NCBI RefSeq assembly: GCF_001949145.1
Contig: NW_019091458.1
Location: 232,733 to 296,732, forward strand
Reading direction: 5' to 3'
From: Acanthaster planci
Lineage: Eukaryota > Echinodermata > Asteroidea > Valvatida > Acanthasteridae
Length of the DNA: 64,000 nt
Below, piece after piece: positions 12,528-24,602 of this stretch (position 1 is its first letter; each line of letters starts with the position of its first letter). The notes beneath the pieces were generated by a model, which worked only from the letters and a program-made list of their open reading frames with translations, did not search any database and had not been told where the DNA came from. The position numbers and the translations under genes were made by a program.

Positions 12528-13277
12528 ATGCGCTGTTTTGATGATACTAAAGTTTTCATATTTCTCCTGATGACGTGTCTGATTCCAAATACTTTTGGCG
12601 AAAAAAACTGCCCTAAAGGATGGGCCCAACACTCTAACTCCTGTTACATGGTAATTACCACACCAAGAGTAAGTTGGTCCGATGCCAGAGTTCTCTGCCG
12701 ACAAGCCGGCGGGGAGTTGGCACTGCCCGTCACGGAGCAGGAGACCAAGTTTCTGTGGTCCATGTTCCGAGCACAGAATCTAACCAAAGACGAATACAGC
12801 CTGAATGGCGGTTTGTGGATGGGTTGCCGGCGAGCTGGGGCCGTCTGGGGATGCACCCAAACGCCTACGCTGCAGTTCGTGAGATGGTGGCAGGACGGCC
12901 AGCCGGACGGGTCGGACGACTGCCTAGTGATGTGGCGCCGCGCGGTCAAGTGGGCCGACGTCTCCTGCGACAAGCAGAGGTTCACCGCCTGCCAGCTTCT
13001 CCCGGGAAAGTGTGCACGCCGCCAGCGATGTCTGCTGGCACACTCGGGTCTTCAACGGCTCGGCTGCCTGATGAACCACGTCCTGAAGGAGGTAACCGTC
13101 GTGAACCCGTTGCAGTGCTGCACGGCGTGTTACGACAACCCCCGGTGCCACTCGTTCAACCTCCAAGGAAGCACTTGTCAGCTCAACATAGCCCAGCGCT
13201 CCAACCCCATCCTTAAAGAAGATAATTTCATGGTGACAAACGACTCATGTGCTTACTATGAGATTGAGAAGGACTGA
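12528..13277 (+). CDS. Secreted C-type lectin domain + PAN/apple-like domain protein (copy 1)
   Basis: This intronless frame encodes about 249 residues. The start is the first in-frame ATG (A at -3); its position is conserved in the copy at 17177. A hydrophobic signal peptide (about residues 9-24, ending near NTFG) implies secretion. Residues ~28-155 form a C-type lectin domain: CPKGW start, CY, WSDA, C-RQAGGELA, a GLWMGC core, and paired cysteines. The calcium/sugar site reads QPD (residues 125-127) with WAD (142-144) where WND is usual; QPD is the galactose-type motif in the family. One NLT glycosylation site lies near residue 84. Residues ~162-242 form a cysteine-rich module (GCLMNHV, PLQCCTACY, C-HSFNL, C-LN, CAYYE) resembling PAN/apple domains. 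The coding DNA is more GC-rich than its flanks. A role in carbohydrate recognition or immunity is inferred; the ligand is unknown. Confidence 0.85.
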   Translation: MRCFDDTKVFIFLLMTCLIPNTFGEKNCPKGWAQHSNSCYMVITTPRVSWSDARVLCRQAGGELALPVTEQETKFLWSMFRAQNLTKDEYSLNGGLWMGCRRAGAVWGCTQTPTLQFVRWWQDGQPDGSDDCLVMWRRAVKWADVSCDKQRFTACQLLPGKCARRQRCLLAHSGLQRLGCLMNHVLKEVTVVNPLQCCTACYDNPRCHSFNLQGSTCQLNIAQRSNPILKEDNFMVTNDSCAYYEIEKD

Positions 13278-16200
13278 TGTTTGAAAAAAGGAGACCACTG
13301 TTGCGATGACTTGGAAAGATTTTCTTTAAAATGAACTTTTGGGGGGCTGATTGACTGGCTGACTGTCTTATTTTGGTCAGAACCCCCTCCCCCAAGGAGG
13401 GCAGTGTAGACGGATATAGACAAACCTCGAAAACTTTAGTTACGCTTTTACCAGTTTGGCATGGATTTGGGGATCTTTGGATTACTGAGTACCTCCGAAC
13501 CCTGCAACATCTAAGTACAGGGCGCTGGGGAAGACAGTGAAACGCTTTTTACCAAATTCTGTAAAGGAAATAGGCCTACGTCACAACTACAGACGCGTAA
13601 AGCATGGAGGGTTACTTGCCGTCTTTATCCGATACCCATGCATGTAAATGTACATTTCAATGCACATGTGCAGTAGTAAGGCGTCTTTCATAAAGTACAT
13701 TTTTAGTGCGTTGCGTCCACGATGCGTTCATGCGTTTCACTTTACAGACATAAAAACCGACTCCATTAACATAACACACGTGTGCGTTGCGTTCGGCCAG
13801 GAGTGATTTTGACCAACACGGAACCCGTAGCCGATGTGTTGATGCATATTTGGAAAGGTCCGTTTAATTCCTTGCTCTATGGTGTAACTGTGCGAATGAA
13901 ATCTATCTAATGAGTGCTCGACAAAAATAAGTCATTCATTTGCCCTTCCCAGCGTCCAAGGGTGATAGGGACAAACAAGGCCAATTCACTGACCAATTAC
14001 GCTTCGCTTTATTGTGTTCTGACCAATCACGCTCGTGCTTTTTGTGCACATGCGTTGTACTGGAACATGCAGTGTTAAAAATGTTGGATTGGAGATCGAG
14101 ACGAACCTGTGTACACTGAACTAAACGAAATTGGCTTGACGCCCTGTGTGAACCCTGGAGGCTCATTTTATCAATTTTCTCAATCACCTTTGATTCTAGC
14201 TGTCACTTTTTCACTACTTTAACATTAAAAGAAGTTCTGTATGAAGTTCTGATAACTTGTATGCATTTGTGAAATCTTTATTTGTAACATTTAAACCAAG
14301 GCAGTGATAACGTTTGGGTGTTTGCTTATTGAACCTGTCACTATTGGCCTTAAGAGTCTGAAAGTAAAGGATTTTACATTGGGCCGTCCTATCACGTTCG
14401 ATGATTTCTGGAAAAATAATTCCTCACTGAAACTATCCCATTAAATGCTCAAGTTGGAATTTTACCTTTGTCTTCCTTAAGTAAATATTTTGGGAAAAGT
14501 GATCTCGAGATGGGGTAAAAAACGATTTTTTAAAAGACCTTTCACGTCCGGCGATATCGTACCTAGCGCGCCATCAGGGGTCAACTTTCAGGCTCTTTAG
14601 CAATATCGAAGGGGCTGGGAACGAGGATGTTCAACAAAGTCCCAAAACTGTCCAGTCTGATTGCTGAGTTTATGACATAGGCCTAACCGTCGTTAACGAG
14701 GAACACGTTCCAAATAAATTGGTCCAAACATAATGAGATTTTATAGTTCCTATTTTTCCCGAGTTGCCTCACAATGCGAGAGGAAAAATCACAAATCTAA
14801 TATTTTGGGGCCTATCCCTAACGCTTAAGTACGTAGCTGTACACTAGGCACAGTTTATACTCACCCACCTACCCTGTACACCTCCGCGTTCACTGAAAGA
14901 TGTATCCGCAACCTGGTAGGAACCTGGTTGTTGCGAACGAGCCTTTTGGTGGCACTCTCCAGCCACTGAAGCTAGAATATATTACAACCAGAGACATATA
15001 CATGTACACACACACAAACGTGTATAACCCACAGTCACGTCAGGGTGTACCCCTGTAAATAGGCCAAAATCCCATCCGTTGAGCTCCTTAATAAAAGTTA
15101 TACACTGAAAATATTTATATGAGAAATTTTTAGAGCCATTAAATTGATGAATTGAAGAAACACTGCACTGAACCTCTGGCCTGGACTTAAGGCTTCTAAT
15201 TCTGAACGATTTGGATGCAATCGGGTCTGAAAGAGGCCTTATTTAGTCGTTTTGCAGAGGGGTGCTTTTTCGAAATGGCTAGTTTTCCAGGTTGGAAAAT
15301 TTCCTTCCCTTTGGGGTGGTCTGTTCTGGGTGAGAATTTCTCATTTCTCAGTCATTGTTCAACCCACAAACAATTTAAAGGAAAATGAAGACTTGTTGAA
15401 CATCATTTTTCTCTGCGGCCTGAACGCCAGTGAGAGTTGTGAGTATTTAAAGATATATTTTGAAGTGTAAGGATTTACCATCGGTGTCTATAAGAATTCA
15501 CTTACTGGGGTGCACTCGTCAGGATGAAGCGCCATATCGTACAGCTGTGGTTGCAGGCGAGCAATAAACACGCCTACACGGAGCAAATTACGATTCGCAC
15601 ACTGTCCAACTCGCTGCGACGAGAGCATTTTGTTGTAAGTGGACTGAATGATTTGAAGAAACGAGGGGTGTCAGCTACCAGCACGCCTGTCAACTTGTAT
15701 TTCTGAAAATATTGGTTGAAACAGGGCCCTCAAAATCGCTCTATTATGCATTGGATTGTAGGCATCGATTTTCAAAATGGCGACGGGCTTTATGACTATT
15801 TTACGGGTGATCATTCAGGAGAGAAATGTTCCAAAGTCCTCAATTAAGCCACTAAAAAGTGAAAAGAAAATGTGTATTTTTCCTTTTTTTAAATGGATGG
15901 AAAACTTAGCACTGTTATCTATGGCTGCTTATAAAGTAGTCTTCGACCCAGTAATCTTACCGATAACTATGATGGCCCTGGCGAGACGTCTGTGGAAATA
16001 ACTGCCATGCCGCAAAGTTTATCCCAAATATCGTTGCAAACACTGCGAAAATATTTGCGATGTCGCATATTTTGTCGCCTACTTCGCTGTATAGTTTGCA
16101 TATTCTACCGGGCAATTTGTCAAGAAAATACAGAGGGCTTTGAAGAGATTCTTGAGTCTCAGCATTCATTTTGTTAACATGTACATAATGGGAGAGTAGT

Positions 16201-17176
16201 CGGGTACCACCTGAGTCATATTGTTACCTACTTCTGCCTCTCCATGATCCAGTCATATACATTATTGTTAGGCCTATTGAAGCTTAATAAGACATTAGTT
16301 GTACATGTACTTTGCCGTACTTTTTCATTGGGCTTTTAAAGATGAAATCTCTTTATCTGCGCTGCCAAAGGATTTCCAGTTTGAGTGTGCAAGACATCTG
16401 TGTGAATTTGTCGCCATAGCTTGTCTTCTTAATTTATGAAGCGCTTTCACAAATAAAGAAAGACGATGAGTGAAAATAATATTGATCCATTTAGAAAGGA
16501 CGGCATTAAAATTTGTTGCTTCTAAAAGTCTTGTAATAACGCTTAACGCAGCTTGTAAAAAGTAAAATTAGAAAAATCTGATAAACAAATTAGACAAACG
16601 TTCGAATTAAATGGAGGTCATAGTGTTAATAGCTATCTTATTACTCCTGATTATGGAATATGCAGTTATGCATATAACTCCCTTATTTTTAGCGCTAATT
16701 TCTGCTTGACAACAATTGCCATAGGAACTCTGCAAAACGACTATTAGGGTCGAGGTTAATTCTCAAGTTAGTCCACTCCAAGGGCACTCGTCAATTCTTA
16801 AAACACCTCCGACAATCGGTGACCGCAGCTCAGTTTGGTTGACGCTGCGACCAGGGGCGCACAAGGCTTATGTGCAGATGCCAGACCTGACAGGTGCAGT
16901 AGCGATTCTAAAAGGGCCAGTTTTTGCTGTCCTCATTCGTAGCATGTTTTAAGGATTCCAGAGATTCTTGAATGGTTATGGTCCAATCGGTGAGTTCGCC
17001 TCAGGTGTCTGGAGATTGCTATTCGCTCCGGCATTCTTTCAGGGGATGCGAAGGGAGACAGTAAGTCACAGCAACAAAGTTGGCAGAGATAAGTGATGCT
17101 GAGAAGGCCTTTATCGATCGTGAAAACTGCAGTGCATTTAGTTATGATATGCATAATCGTGCCGAAATTTCTGAAC
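13278..17176. other. Spacer between the two lectin genes, no supported gene
   Basis: Only short frames occur, none with a recognisable domain. Apart from sequence just upstream of the second lectin ATG that resembles the same position in the first copy, nothing distinctive is seen. Confidence 0.55.
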
Positions 17177-17917
17177 ATGTACCGTTGTGAAGTTTTCACT
17201 TTTCTCCTGTTGGTATGTTGTATCCCTCATATATTTGGTGGAAGAGCTTGCCCCTTAGGGTGGGCCCAACACGCCAAGACCTGTTACACGATCGTCACCA
17301 GCACGCAAGCAACTTGGTCCGATGCCAGTGATTTCTGCCGCCAGGCCGGCGGGGAGTTGGCTTTACCCGTCACGAGGCAGGAGACCAATTTTCTGTGGAC
17401 CATGTTTCAGGCACTGAATCTGAGCAAGTCTGGAATCGATCCCAGCGGCGGGCTGTGGATAGGCTGTCGGCGGGTCGGTACGGTCTGGGGATGCACCCAC
17501 GCGCCCACGCTGCAATTCGTAAGATGGTGGGACCACGACCAACCAGACGGGTCGCACGACTGCTTGCTGATGTGGCGCTTTGCGGCCAAGTGGGCCGACG
17601 CCTCCTGCGAGAAGCGGAGGTTCATTGCCTGCCAGCGGCGCTCGGGAGAGCGTACACGCCGCTGGCGATGCCTGCAGCTCCGCTCGGGTCATCAACAGCT
17701 GGGATGCCTGATGAACCACGTCCTGCAGGAAGTAACCGTCGTGAACCCGTTACAGTGCTGCACAGCGTGTTACAATGAACCACGGTGCCGCTCATTCAAC
17801 CTGAAGGGAGACACCTGCCATCTCAACGTAGCCCGGCACTCCTACCCCAACTTCAACGAAGATACTTTTATGGCAATAGGCAACTCGTGCGCTTACTATG
17901 AGATTGAGATAGATTAA
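17177..17917 (+). CDS. Secreted C-type lectin domain + PAN/apple-like domain protein (copy 2)
   Basis: This is the tandem paralogue of the gene at 12528: same strand, same intronless structure, about 246 residues. The chosen ATG aligns with the conserved start of copy 1; an ATG at 17096 in the same frame would add 27 residues upstream of the signal peptide. A signal peptide (h-region about residues 6-17, ending near IFGG) precedes a C-type lectin domain (C25PLGW, CY, WSDA, RQAGGELALPV, GLWIGC), with QPD at 122-124 and WAD at 139-141. A glycosylation site (NLS) lies near residue 81, matching NLT in copy 1. The C-terminal PAN/apple-like module keeps GCLMNHV, PLQCCTACY, C-RSFNL and CAYYEIE. Differences concentrate in the loop after W74 and in the segment linking the two domains. 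About 3.8 kb separates the copies. Divergence after a local duplication is inferred. Confidence 0.85.
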   Translation: MYRCEVFTFLLLVCCIPHIFGGRACPLGWAQHAKTCYTIVTSTQATWSDASDFCRQAGGELALPVTRQETNFLWTMFQALNLSKSGIDPSGGLWIGCRRVGTVWGCTHAPTLQFVRWWDHDQPDGSHDCLLMWRFAAKWADASCEKRRFIACQRRSGERTRRWRCLQLRSGHQQLGCLMNHVLQEVTVVNPLQCCTACYNEPRCRSFNLKGDTCHLNVARHSYPNFNEDTFMAIGNSCAYYEIEID

Positions 17918-18870
17918 CATTTCAAGAAAATATGCTGAATGACTTTATGATACACATTGTTTTGAGAAAAATAATACTCTTTCATTTGTTCTTTCAAAAA
18001 AAAATTAGAGTAGACATTGTCAAGAGAAGTTTTCGTTTCATGAACACCGTTAAAGCGAAGAACAAAACATCTTTTGAACGACGGTTAAAAATTTACAGTA
18101 AAATTTATGGAAAATTACCAGGCAGCCACTCTTGGGGTGCGCAAGCCCACCGGAGGACCGACTACCAACACGAAGGCACCTTTTTTTTCAAACTTTGCGA
18201 GTACGTGACTCAAAATAGAAACAGTGAAGGGTTTTCATCATTCAAATTCAACAGTAGTCTTGAGTTGAAGAACTGCAAGCACTCTCACCTAAGCCGTTTT
18301 TTTCTCACTTTTTGATGAAGACCTGTCTTGTGCGACAAAAATATTGTAATGTTTTATTCTTTAACTTGACTAAATGTCTAATTGATAAAATATTTAAAGG
18401 TCCAAGTTTAAACTTACAGGCTAGACGTAAGTTCCTGGTGAGTTGATTACTTGTAACTGCTTTATAGAATGACGCAGCTTGAATAAATCTTACCTACAAA
18501 TCGGTCTGAAAATTACTCAGTTGTAGGCCTATGTACTAATTTAGCATAACAGAAATATCATATCATTCCTTGATTTTGATGATTGATGATATTTCCGATG
18601 AATTCATTGATTTGTCTTCGGTTCATGTTCAGAGTTTCTTGTAAGCTAGGGCAGATTAATGTTTGGGGATTGACTCTCTCTCTACGTCCGAAGACGGCAA
18701 GAGACTACAGTACATGTACTTCACCCTGGGAAACACTTATAGATTTATACCCATTATGATTAACACTTAATAAACTATTTATTTACTGTTGTTGGGATGT
18801 AGCACATCAGATTCGTGTGAAAGCCATCATAATTGAAAACTAAATATAAGTTATTTCAATAATGCATGGG

Positions 18871-19058
18871 CCTCGAACTGGACCAAGAAAGGGCGATATT
18901 TCTTAGCAAAGGAGGCTCCTTTGGTTGGAATTGAACTTTACTGGTTCACGAACGATTAGGAAATGCGCGTGTTAGGATCGCATCGCTACCAACAAAATGA
19001 ACGCTCACGATAACGCGGCTCTTTTCAACCGCTGAGGGGTTGCTTATGCTAGAGGTGC
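18871..19058. repeat. Dispersed repeat, copy B
   Basis: Same-orientation copy of the repeat at 3144-3327, sharing blocks such as GAGGCTCCTTTG, CGCATCGCTA, CAACAAAATGAA and GCGGCTCTTTT. Confidence 0.75.
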
Positions 19059-19919
19059 ATTGAGAGCCAAAGTGTCGTGGTGTGTTTTAAACTTTCATAG
19101 TCACATAATACTTTCTCTTTGATATAGGGTACCATATGTAAAAGAGGTTTACATGTTGCCAACAGATGTTCTTATTAAGCGCTGAAAGATCATTTTAATA
19201 ACTGCTTTCTTCTATTTAAAATGGAATAGCAACCCATAGAGTTTACGATTTAACGACCGGATCTATACGAGGAATATTTGACATGGTCATAAAATGTACG
19301 TATCATGATTAAATGGAATAATTTTTGAAGTTTTCAAGGAAGTGCAGAAATACTTGCCTCCAAAAGTGCCACCAGAGAAAGTTCACAAGAGAATACTGCA
19401 TATTTCATCCACAGCTTGCCTTGTATCCCATCATCTAACGCCGATGCTTCTCTGCATAAATTAAATATTGAGAAATGCAGGTATAGGCCCATCAATTTAA
19501 ATGTTTTTGAAGTGGGCCCGTCGGTTAAGTGGTTTTTAAGTGCACACGCATCGATACCTTCATTTTTAGGTTATTCAGCGTGAACAATACAGTGACCAGA
19601 TGTAATAGACAGAACCTAGGATCTTTATCAACGTGCTATTATGCTTAATGCCCTGATGAATAAAATAATTGGCCTTTCCATGTCGAGAGCGTGGATCTGA
19701 GTTGATGACCCCCCCACATACATATGAGCCTACATTTGTGTTAAGGAAATGCAGACAGAAAAAGCGAGGAAAGAAGAAAGATCTGAGGAAATATAAGACT
19801 TAAAGGTTTTCATGGTGAAAGAAACTAGATTTATAGTAAAGATTGCGGTAACACCATGTATTTATGAAGTCTCCTTCAGGTGTGGCAGTCTCCTGAAGAC
19901 GGACAGAGTACACTGTTCG

Positions 19920-20033
19920 NNNNNNNNNNNNNNNNNNNNNNNNNNNNNNNNNNNNNNNNNNNNNNNNNNNNNNNNNNNNNNNNNNNNNNNNNNNNNNNNN
20001 NNNNNNNNNNNNNNNNNNNNNNNNNNNNNNNNN
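19920..20033. other. Assembly gap (run of N)
   Basis: 114 unresolved bases. The word AGATCTGAGGA occurs shortly before the gap (near 19780) and again just after it, suggesting a local repeat that the assembly could not close. Confidence 0.99.
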
Positions 20034-22370
20034 AGATCTGAGGACAAGCCAAGAACCGAAGAATGTGTACCCATATACTTGAGTGTGTGTACACTGTATA
20101 TATGTTCTCCTTTGATGTGCGTAATCAAAATATTGCGGCATCTTTTGGTTTTTGGCCTCCTGGTCCCTGCCTAGCTTCCAAGAAAGTGCTCTTTAAAATA
20201 AAGCACGTTCATCGTGCACCCAATTATAGCTCAGGAAGGAAAATCCTTATTGTGTTCGCTCTTCTACTACAAAATGATGGCAAGGTGAATTGTTTACTGG
20301 CGGATGATCAGTGAAGTAGGCCTCGGCACCACTTCACGGACCATCGATCTCCAATAGAGGTGTAGTTTGCATTGATCGAAGTTGTTTGCTTTATCTCCAG
20401 AATGAATTTTTCTCCGTATATTGAAGTAGTCTTGCTGCCATGGCAAGGTCGGCGGTTTTATTGCCTTTGATACCCAGTTTTTATACCACAATGATTAATT
20501 CCGGGGCCGTTTCTTCTTGTATGCCATAGTGTCTGGCCTTGATGAAAGAGGCAATTTGTAAGTGAAAGGTGTAAAAAGAAGTTTAGAGAGAGCAGAGTTT
20601 TAAAGAAAAGGGAATCTTTCCACAACATCTGCGATCATAGAAAGCACCCCGAAGCAGTTGGGCGGTAGTGCGGATGGTTTAACCTCGCTCCCTCAGTCCT
20701 GGGTCTGTGTGCCTATACTGCTAGACAGACGTTGCACGATGTAACTCGGTCAGAAATCCTCGGTTAGAAATAAGATGATAGTATTAGTAAAGCTGTTAGC
20801 ATACTGCTTGCCACTAAAAAAAAGCAGTATTGTTTGACCCGGATGAACGGCGTCCACTGATGGAACTCAAGTGGTTATTTAACCTCAACAGGCTTACATC
20901 TAAAGCTTTTTGAAATAAATTGTGGCTAAAATTATTCTCATTTACTAATCCTTTAATTGTTTTAATGGTAACAGGGTTTAACTCACTTGGTCATTTCCGA
21001 TAGTAAAATGGGTCCTTAATGGGTTTGGGTAATATTGAGGGTATTCAAACATATTGTTACCATGGCAAGGGAAGGTAGTGCTGAAGTAAGAGTACCCGCC
21101 TGTAAATTATGGTGGCTCTGAAAGGACATAGCCAATCGTCAATGTGACGTCAATATTCACGTCCAAAATTCACGACTCCTTTTGCAGGTCGAAAATATTG
21201 TGGCGAACTTCCAGCAAGCTGGGCGTGAGGTGAGATCACACGCGCGCACTGGGCAACCCACCCACGTACTGTACACTATACATGTATATGTAATGGATCA
21301 CGGCCCACATTAGGCCTACTCCGATTCGTATAAGTGCGTGCACTTAATTAATGAATACTCCAATCACCTGTACGCGATTCAGTGTCTTACCGTTCACAAT
21401 AATCCACTTTGGCACTCTTGTGTACACGTACATACCGACGTTGACCCAAATTCACCGATTCTCCGAGTTCAGTCTTATTCTCCCTGAGAATTATTCCCCT
21501 GAGACAGCAGCTAGGCTGCCTTATATCCTTGTGTTCGTCACTTGTCCCATGACGCAGCTTTTATGCCAAATTTGGACACAATGGAGACTTTACACGATTT
21601 AGTATTTATTTATATGAAAATCTCGATAAGACCTAATTTATTTTGTAGGAGCGTGTAATGTTTGAAGCTGAAGAAGCTTACAAATACCATAAACTGAATT
21701 ACTATTTTTAAATCATTTCAAAAAGAATTGTTATTTTCAGGTGTTCCTAAAATGACTTTAAATCTATCCTCATAAATGAAGTTAGAAAGTTGCCGTTGCA
21801 ATGTTGTTTGCTGGATGCAGCGTGCGAGATCAAGTTATGTATAGATACATCATTTTGTACATTGGTCATTCTATAATTTTGGGCTCCATTTTTCCCATCC
21901 CAGTTATATTTGGCATATTATTTTGTTCGTTTAGAACACTTTCTTTAATTTCCAAGAGTGGTTAATTCAGTAATGCTAATTACCTACCAAACATATAAAA
22001 ATAGTTCGATGTCATTTCACGGGTATATCTCTATTGGTTAGCTGTAACAGGGAAAAAAGAATGTCACACTTCGAGAAATGAAAACCAAAAAAGGGGGAAA
22101 GGAAAAAAGCCCAAGAAATGAGAAACGGAGATGAAAGCGGACCAATCACCAGTTTGCATGAAAAACCTCAGAATTTACCTTCTAGTTCACTTGTTAAATG
22201 TTCATCAGTCTTTAACTGATGATTTCTTAACCTCCCAGGAAATTTTGCCCTTAAAAATGGTTCAGTTTCTGACATTTCGAAAAAACGCGTTTGAATTAGT
22301 TGGGTCCATTTTGAATCTTTCATTTCCCCCACAATACTAACTTTTATTGACACAGATTTCGTATTTTAAA

Positions 22371-22557
22371 GGACATCGGCGACTTTTATATGACATTAGT
22401 AAAGGAGGTATACCAAATGTCAGAGTCGTTTCATAATCATTTTAATGGACATCAGTGAATTTTAAATGACACAATTAAAGGAAGTAGACTTAATGCCAGA
22501 GTTGTTTTATAATTGTTTAGAGGACATCGGTGACTTTTAAATGACATTTAAATGACT
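22371..22557. repeat. Tandem repeat, ~76-bp unit, 2.5 copies
   Basis: GGACATCGGCGACTTTTA starts at 22371, GGACATCAGTGAATTTTA at 22447 and GGACATCGGTGACTTTTA at 22522. Units share ATGACA, AAAGGA, a GCCAGAGT/GTCAGAGT block and TTTCATAAT/TTTTATAAT. Confidence 0.8.
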
Positions 22558-22914
22558 ATAGACTAAACATGAATATAGTAACAGCTGGAGAACAGCTCCT
22601 AATTCATTGCAGTGCAGAAAAAAGATCCGAGGGGAAATGCAGACAAACAAACAGTAGTAGTGCTTCGGGTAAAAAAAATGTCAGACATACTTTTACGCCT
22701 ATCTTGGGATCTCGTGTCATCGCACACACCAATGCCCATCTCGATTTTATTTGAATATCAGCATAAACAAAAACATGGAGTACACTTATGTTTGGTCATT
22801 TACAGAGACAGAACGTTCAGTCACTGAATGACACGAAACAGCGCTAAAGACTGGTTGCGAATGACTGAACTTCAAATGACATCGATAGGTATCGCGGTCC
22901 AGATACCAGACTTA

Positions 22915-22963
22915 GTCACTTCGTGGAAATAAAACAGCGTTGTCAATACGTTTCACGAAGTGA
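22915..22963. repeat. Inverted repeat (GTCACTTCGTG hairpin)
   Basis: GTCACTTCGTG and CACGAAGTGAC are exact reverse complements, separated by about 27 bases. Similar TCAGTCACT/AGTGACTGAA words occur just upstream near 22815. Confidence 0.55.
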
Positions 22964-23347
22964 CCTATCTCAATGAATCAGTCCGTGAACTAATAATTTC
23001 GGAGAGGAAGGTCAACATTTTAATTTACCCAAATTAATTTAATTAGCTTTTCAGAGCATCTTTAAGTTCAGAAAATAAAGATTTCATCATGCATAACAAA
23101 AATACGTTAAAGACCTAAATTCGTCAAAAGTGTGAAGTTTCCCTGATTTGTCTCGGAAATGCGCGTTGCGCGAGAACACCACGTCCAGTTTCCACAGAAT
23201 TGATGTCCAAAAGACAGCAAGAGGTTACTCAAAAATTGCTTGGCTCGTGGAAAAAAAATTGCACTTAAACAATATTGGGGAAAATGTTGAAGGTGGATGC
23301 CGCCCCCGGTTAGTTAGCGTTATACCAGCTAAAACGACTTTCAAAAC

Positions 23348-23515
23348 CGGTGTGGCGGTATCAGCTGTCTCCCGGTCTCAGCAGTCCACCCTGAATAGCC
23401 AGACATTAAAATGACGACTTTCCCGTTGTTGTGCGCAGAGATGGCATGACGTATTTTTACCGTATTTGGTAAGGGGGACCGCTGAGACTGGGAGACAGCT
23501 GAGACCGCCACACCG
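23348..23515. mobile_element. MITE with ~40-bp terminal inverted repeats
   Basis: CGGTGTGGCGGTATCAGCTG through GTCTCAGCAGTCC is mirrored at the other end by GGACCGCTGAGACTGGGAG through CCGCCACACCG with only three or so differences. The 168-bp element is noncoding. No clear target duplication was found. Confidence 0.8.
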
Positions 23516-24602
23516 AATAAATTCAAGCATCCACATTCTTACTCTTTATACTTTTCCATTATGGGCCACTGTAGTTCAAGTGGAAGTCCAGATGTTTACA
23601 GCTGCCTGTACAGTCATTAAAGCGATCATTTTTTCAGGCTGTTAAAGATAAGTCGCCAACTCTTCCATAAATGCCCAGATGTTAGCAGAACCTCAACCTC
23701 TTGTCAAATCATCCTTGAAAGTGCTGGTATCACGTGGGAGTCACGTGCAGACGCCGACAAATCCGCCAGCCGGTGCTGTTACCGTTCCATTAAAAGCCCT
23801 CAACTTTCCCTCAAAAGCCAGTGCCCGCCTCTGGGAAAGCGGATAATTACTAAGACTTCCATGGTGTTATAAGTTACCTGTTTCATCGGACGAAAGTACC
23901 GTACGCTGCGACATGATGCCATCAATGGCAAATGAACTTCCCACAAAGTCTAACGGGGTAAGTGATGCATGTGCATTAATGACCGCAATCGGTCGATGTG
24001 GGCGATCACTTTATCTTTACATGATTAGTCGATTTATTGCACGGTCTGTCGGTAATTCCGTCCATCAGCAGATCGTCCTTTCTTATTTACAGTAATGAAA
24101 GACCGTTCACCAAAAGGGAAGTAAAGTTGTAAATTTCATGTAGGATCGACAGAAAGATCACGAGATCGAGCCAACATAAAATTCTTCTAAGTAGACGTCG
24201 TTTATTGTCCAAAGCTGTAGGGCCAGATCTAGAGAAAAACAGTTTCCAACAGACTGGAGCTTCCGTTTTGATAACGACGAGGTCCTCCGTGCTGAAGATG
24301 CAGCAGTAACGACAGAAACTTATTTATTCAATACTTTTCTTAATCACAGCAATCATTCAAGATACATAAAAATTATCATCAATACTTTTGAATGATTTTG
24401 CCTCGAAATTTACATTAAATTTTGTAGTAATTTTAATTGAATTGCTGTTTTTATGCTGACGAAGCAGCCATAGTTTTCGTAGCCACGTGCAAGCAAAATT
24501 GCGTCGGTGACGTAGAAAGAGCCGACTTTATTATGAATTAAGGCCATTTGCTTTGTTCCCCTGAAGGAACGCGAGGCTCCAAGTCCACCTACATATGCCG
24601 AC

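Larger units (their letters stand above)
17918..24602. other. Intergenic between lectin pair and tyrosine hydroxylase
   Basis: No gene is supported. The stretch contains the second copy of a dispersed repeat, an assembly gap, a 76-bp tandem repeat, a hairpin and a MITE, all listed separately. AATAAA near 18483 could serve the second lectin gene. Confidence 0.55.

Noticed and set aside
12644-13216. Additional long frames overlapping the lectin gene on both strands
   Set aside because: They are shadows created by high GC in the true coding frame; the same happens at 17363-17778.
15524-16177. Cluster of short frames between the lectin genes, some with hydrophobic stretches
   Set aside because: None shows a signal peptide with a conserved cysteine pattern or a family motif, and there is no similarity to either lectin.
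19800-20174. Frames crossing the N run, and likewise at 40520-41087
   Set aside because: Most of their length is unresolved sequence.
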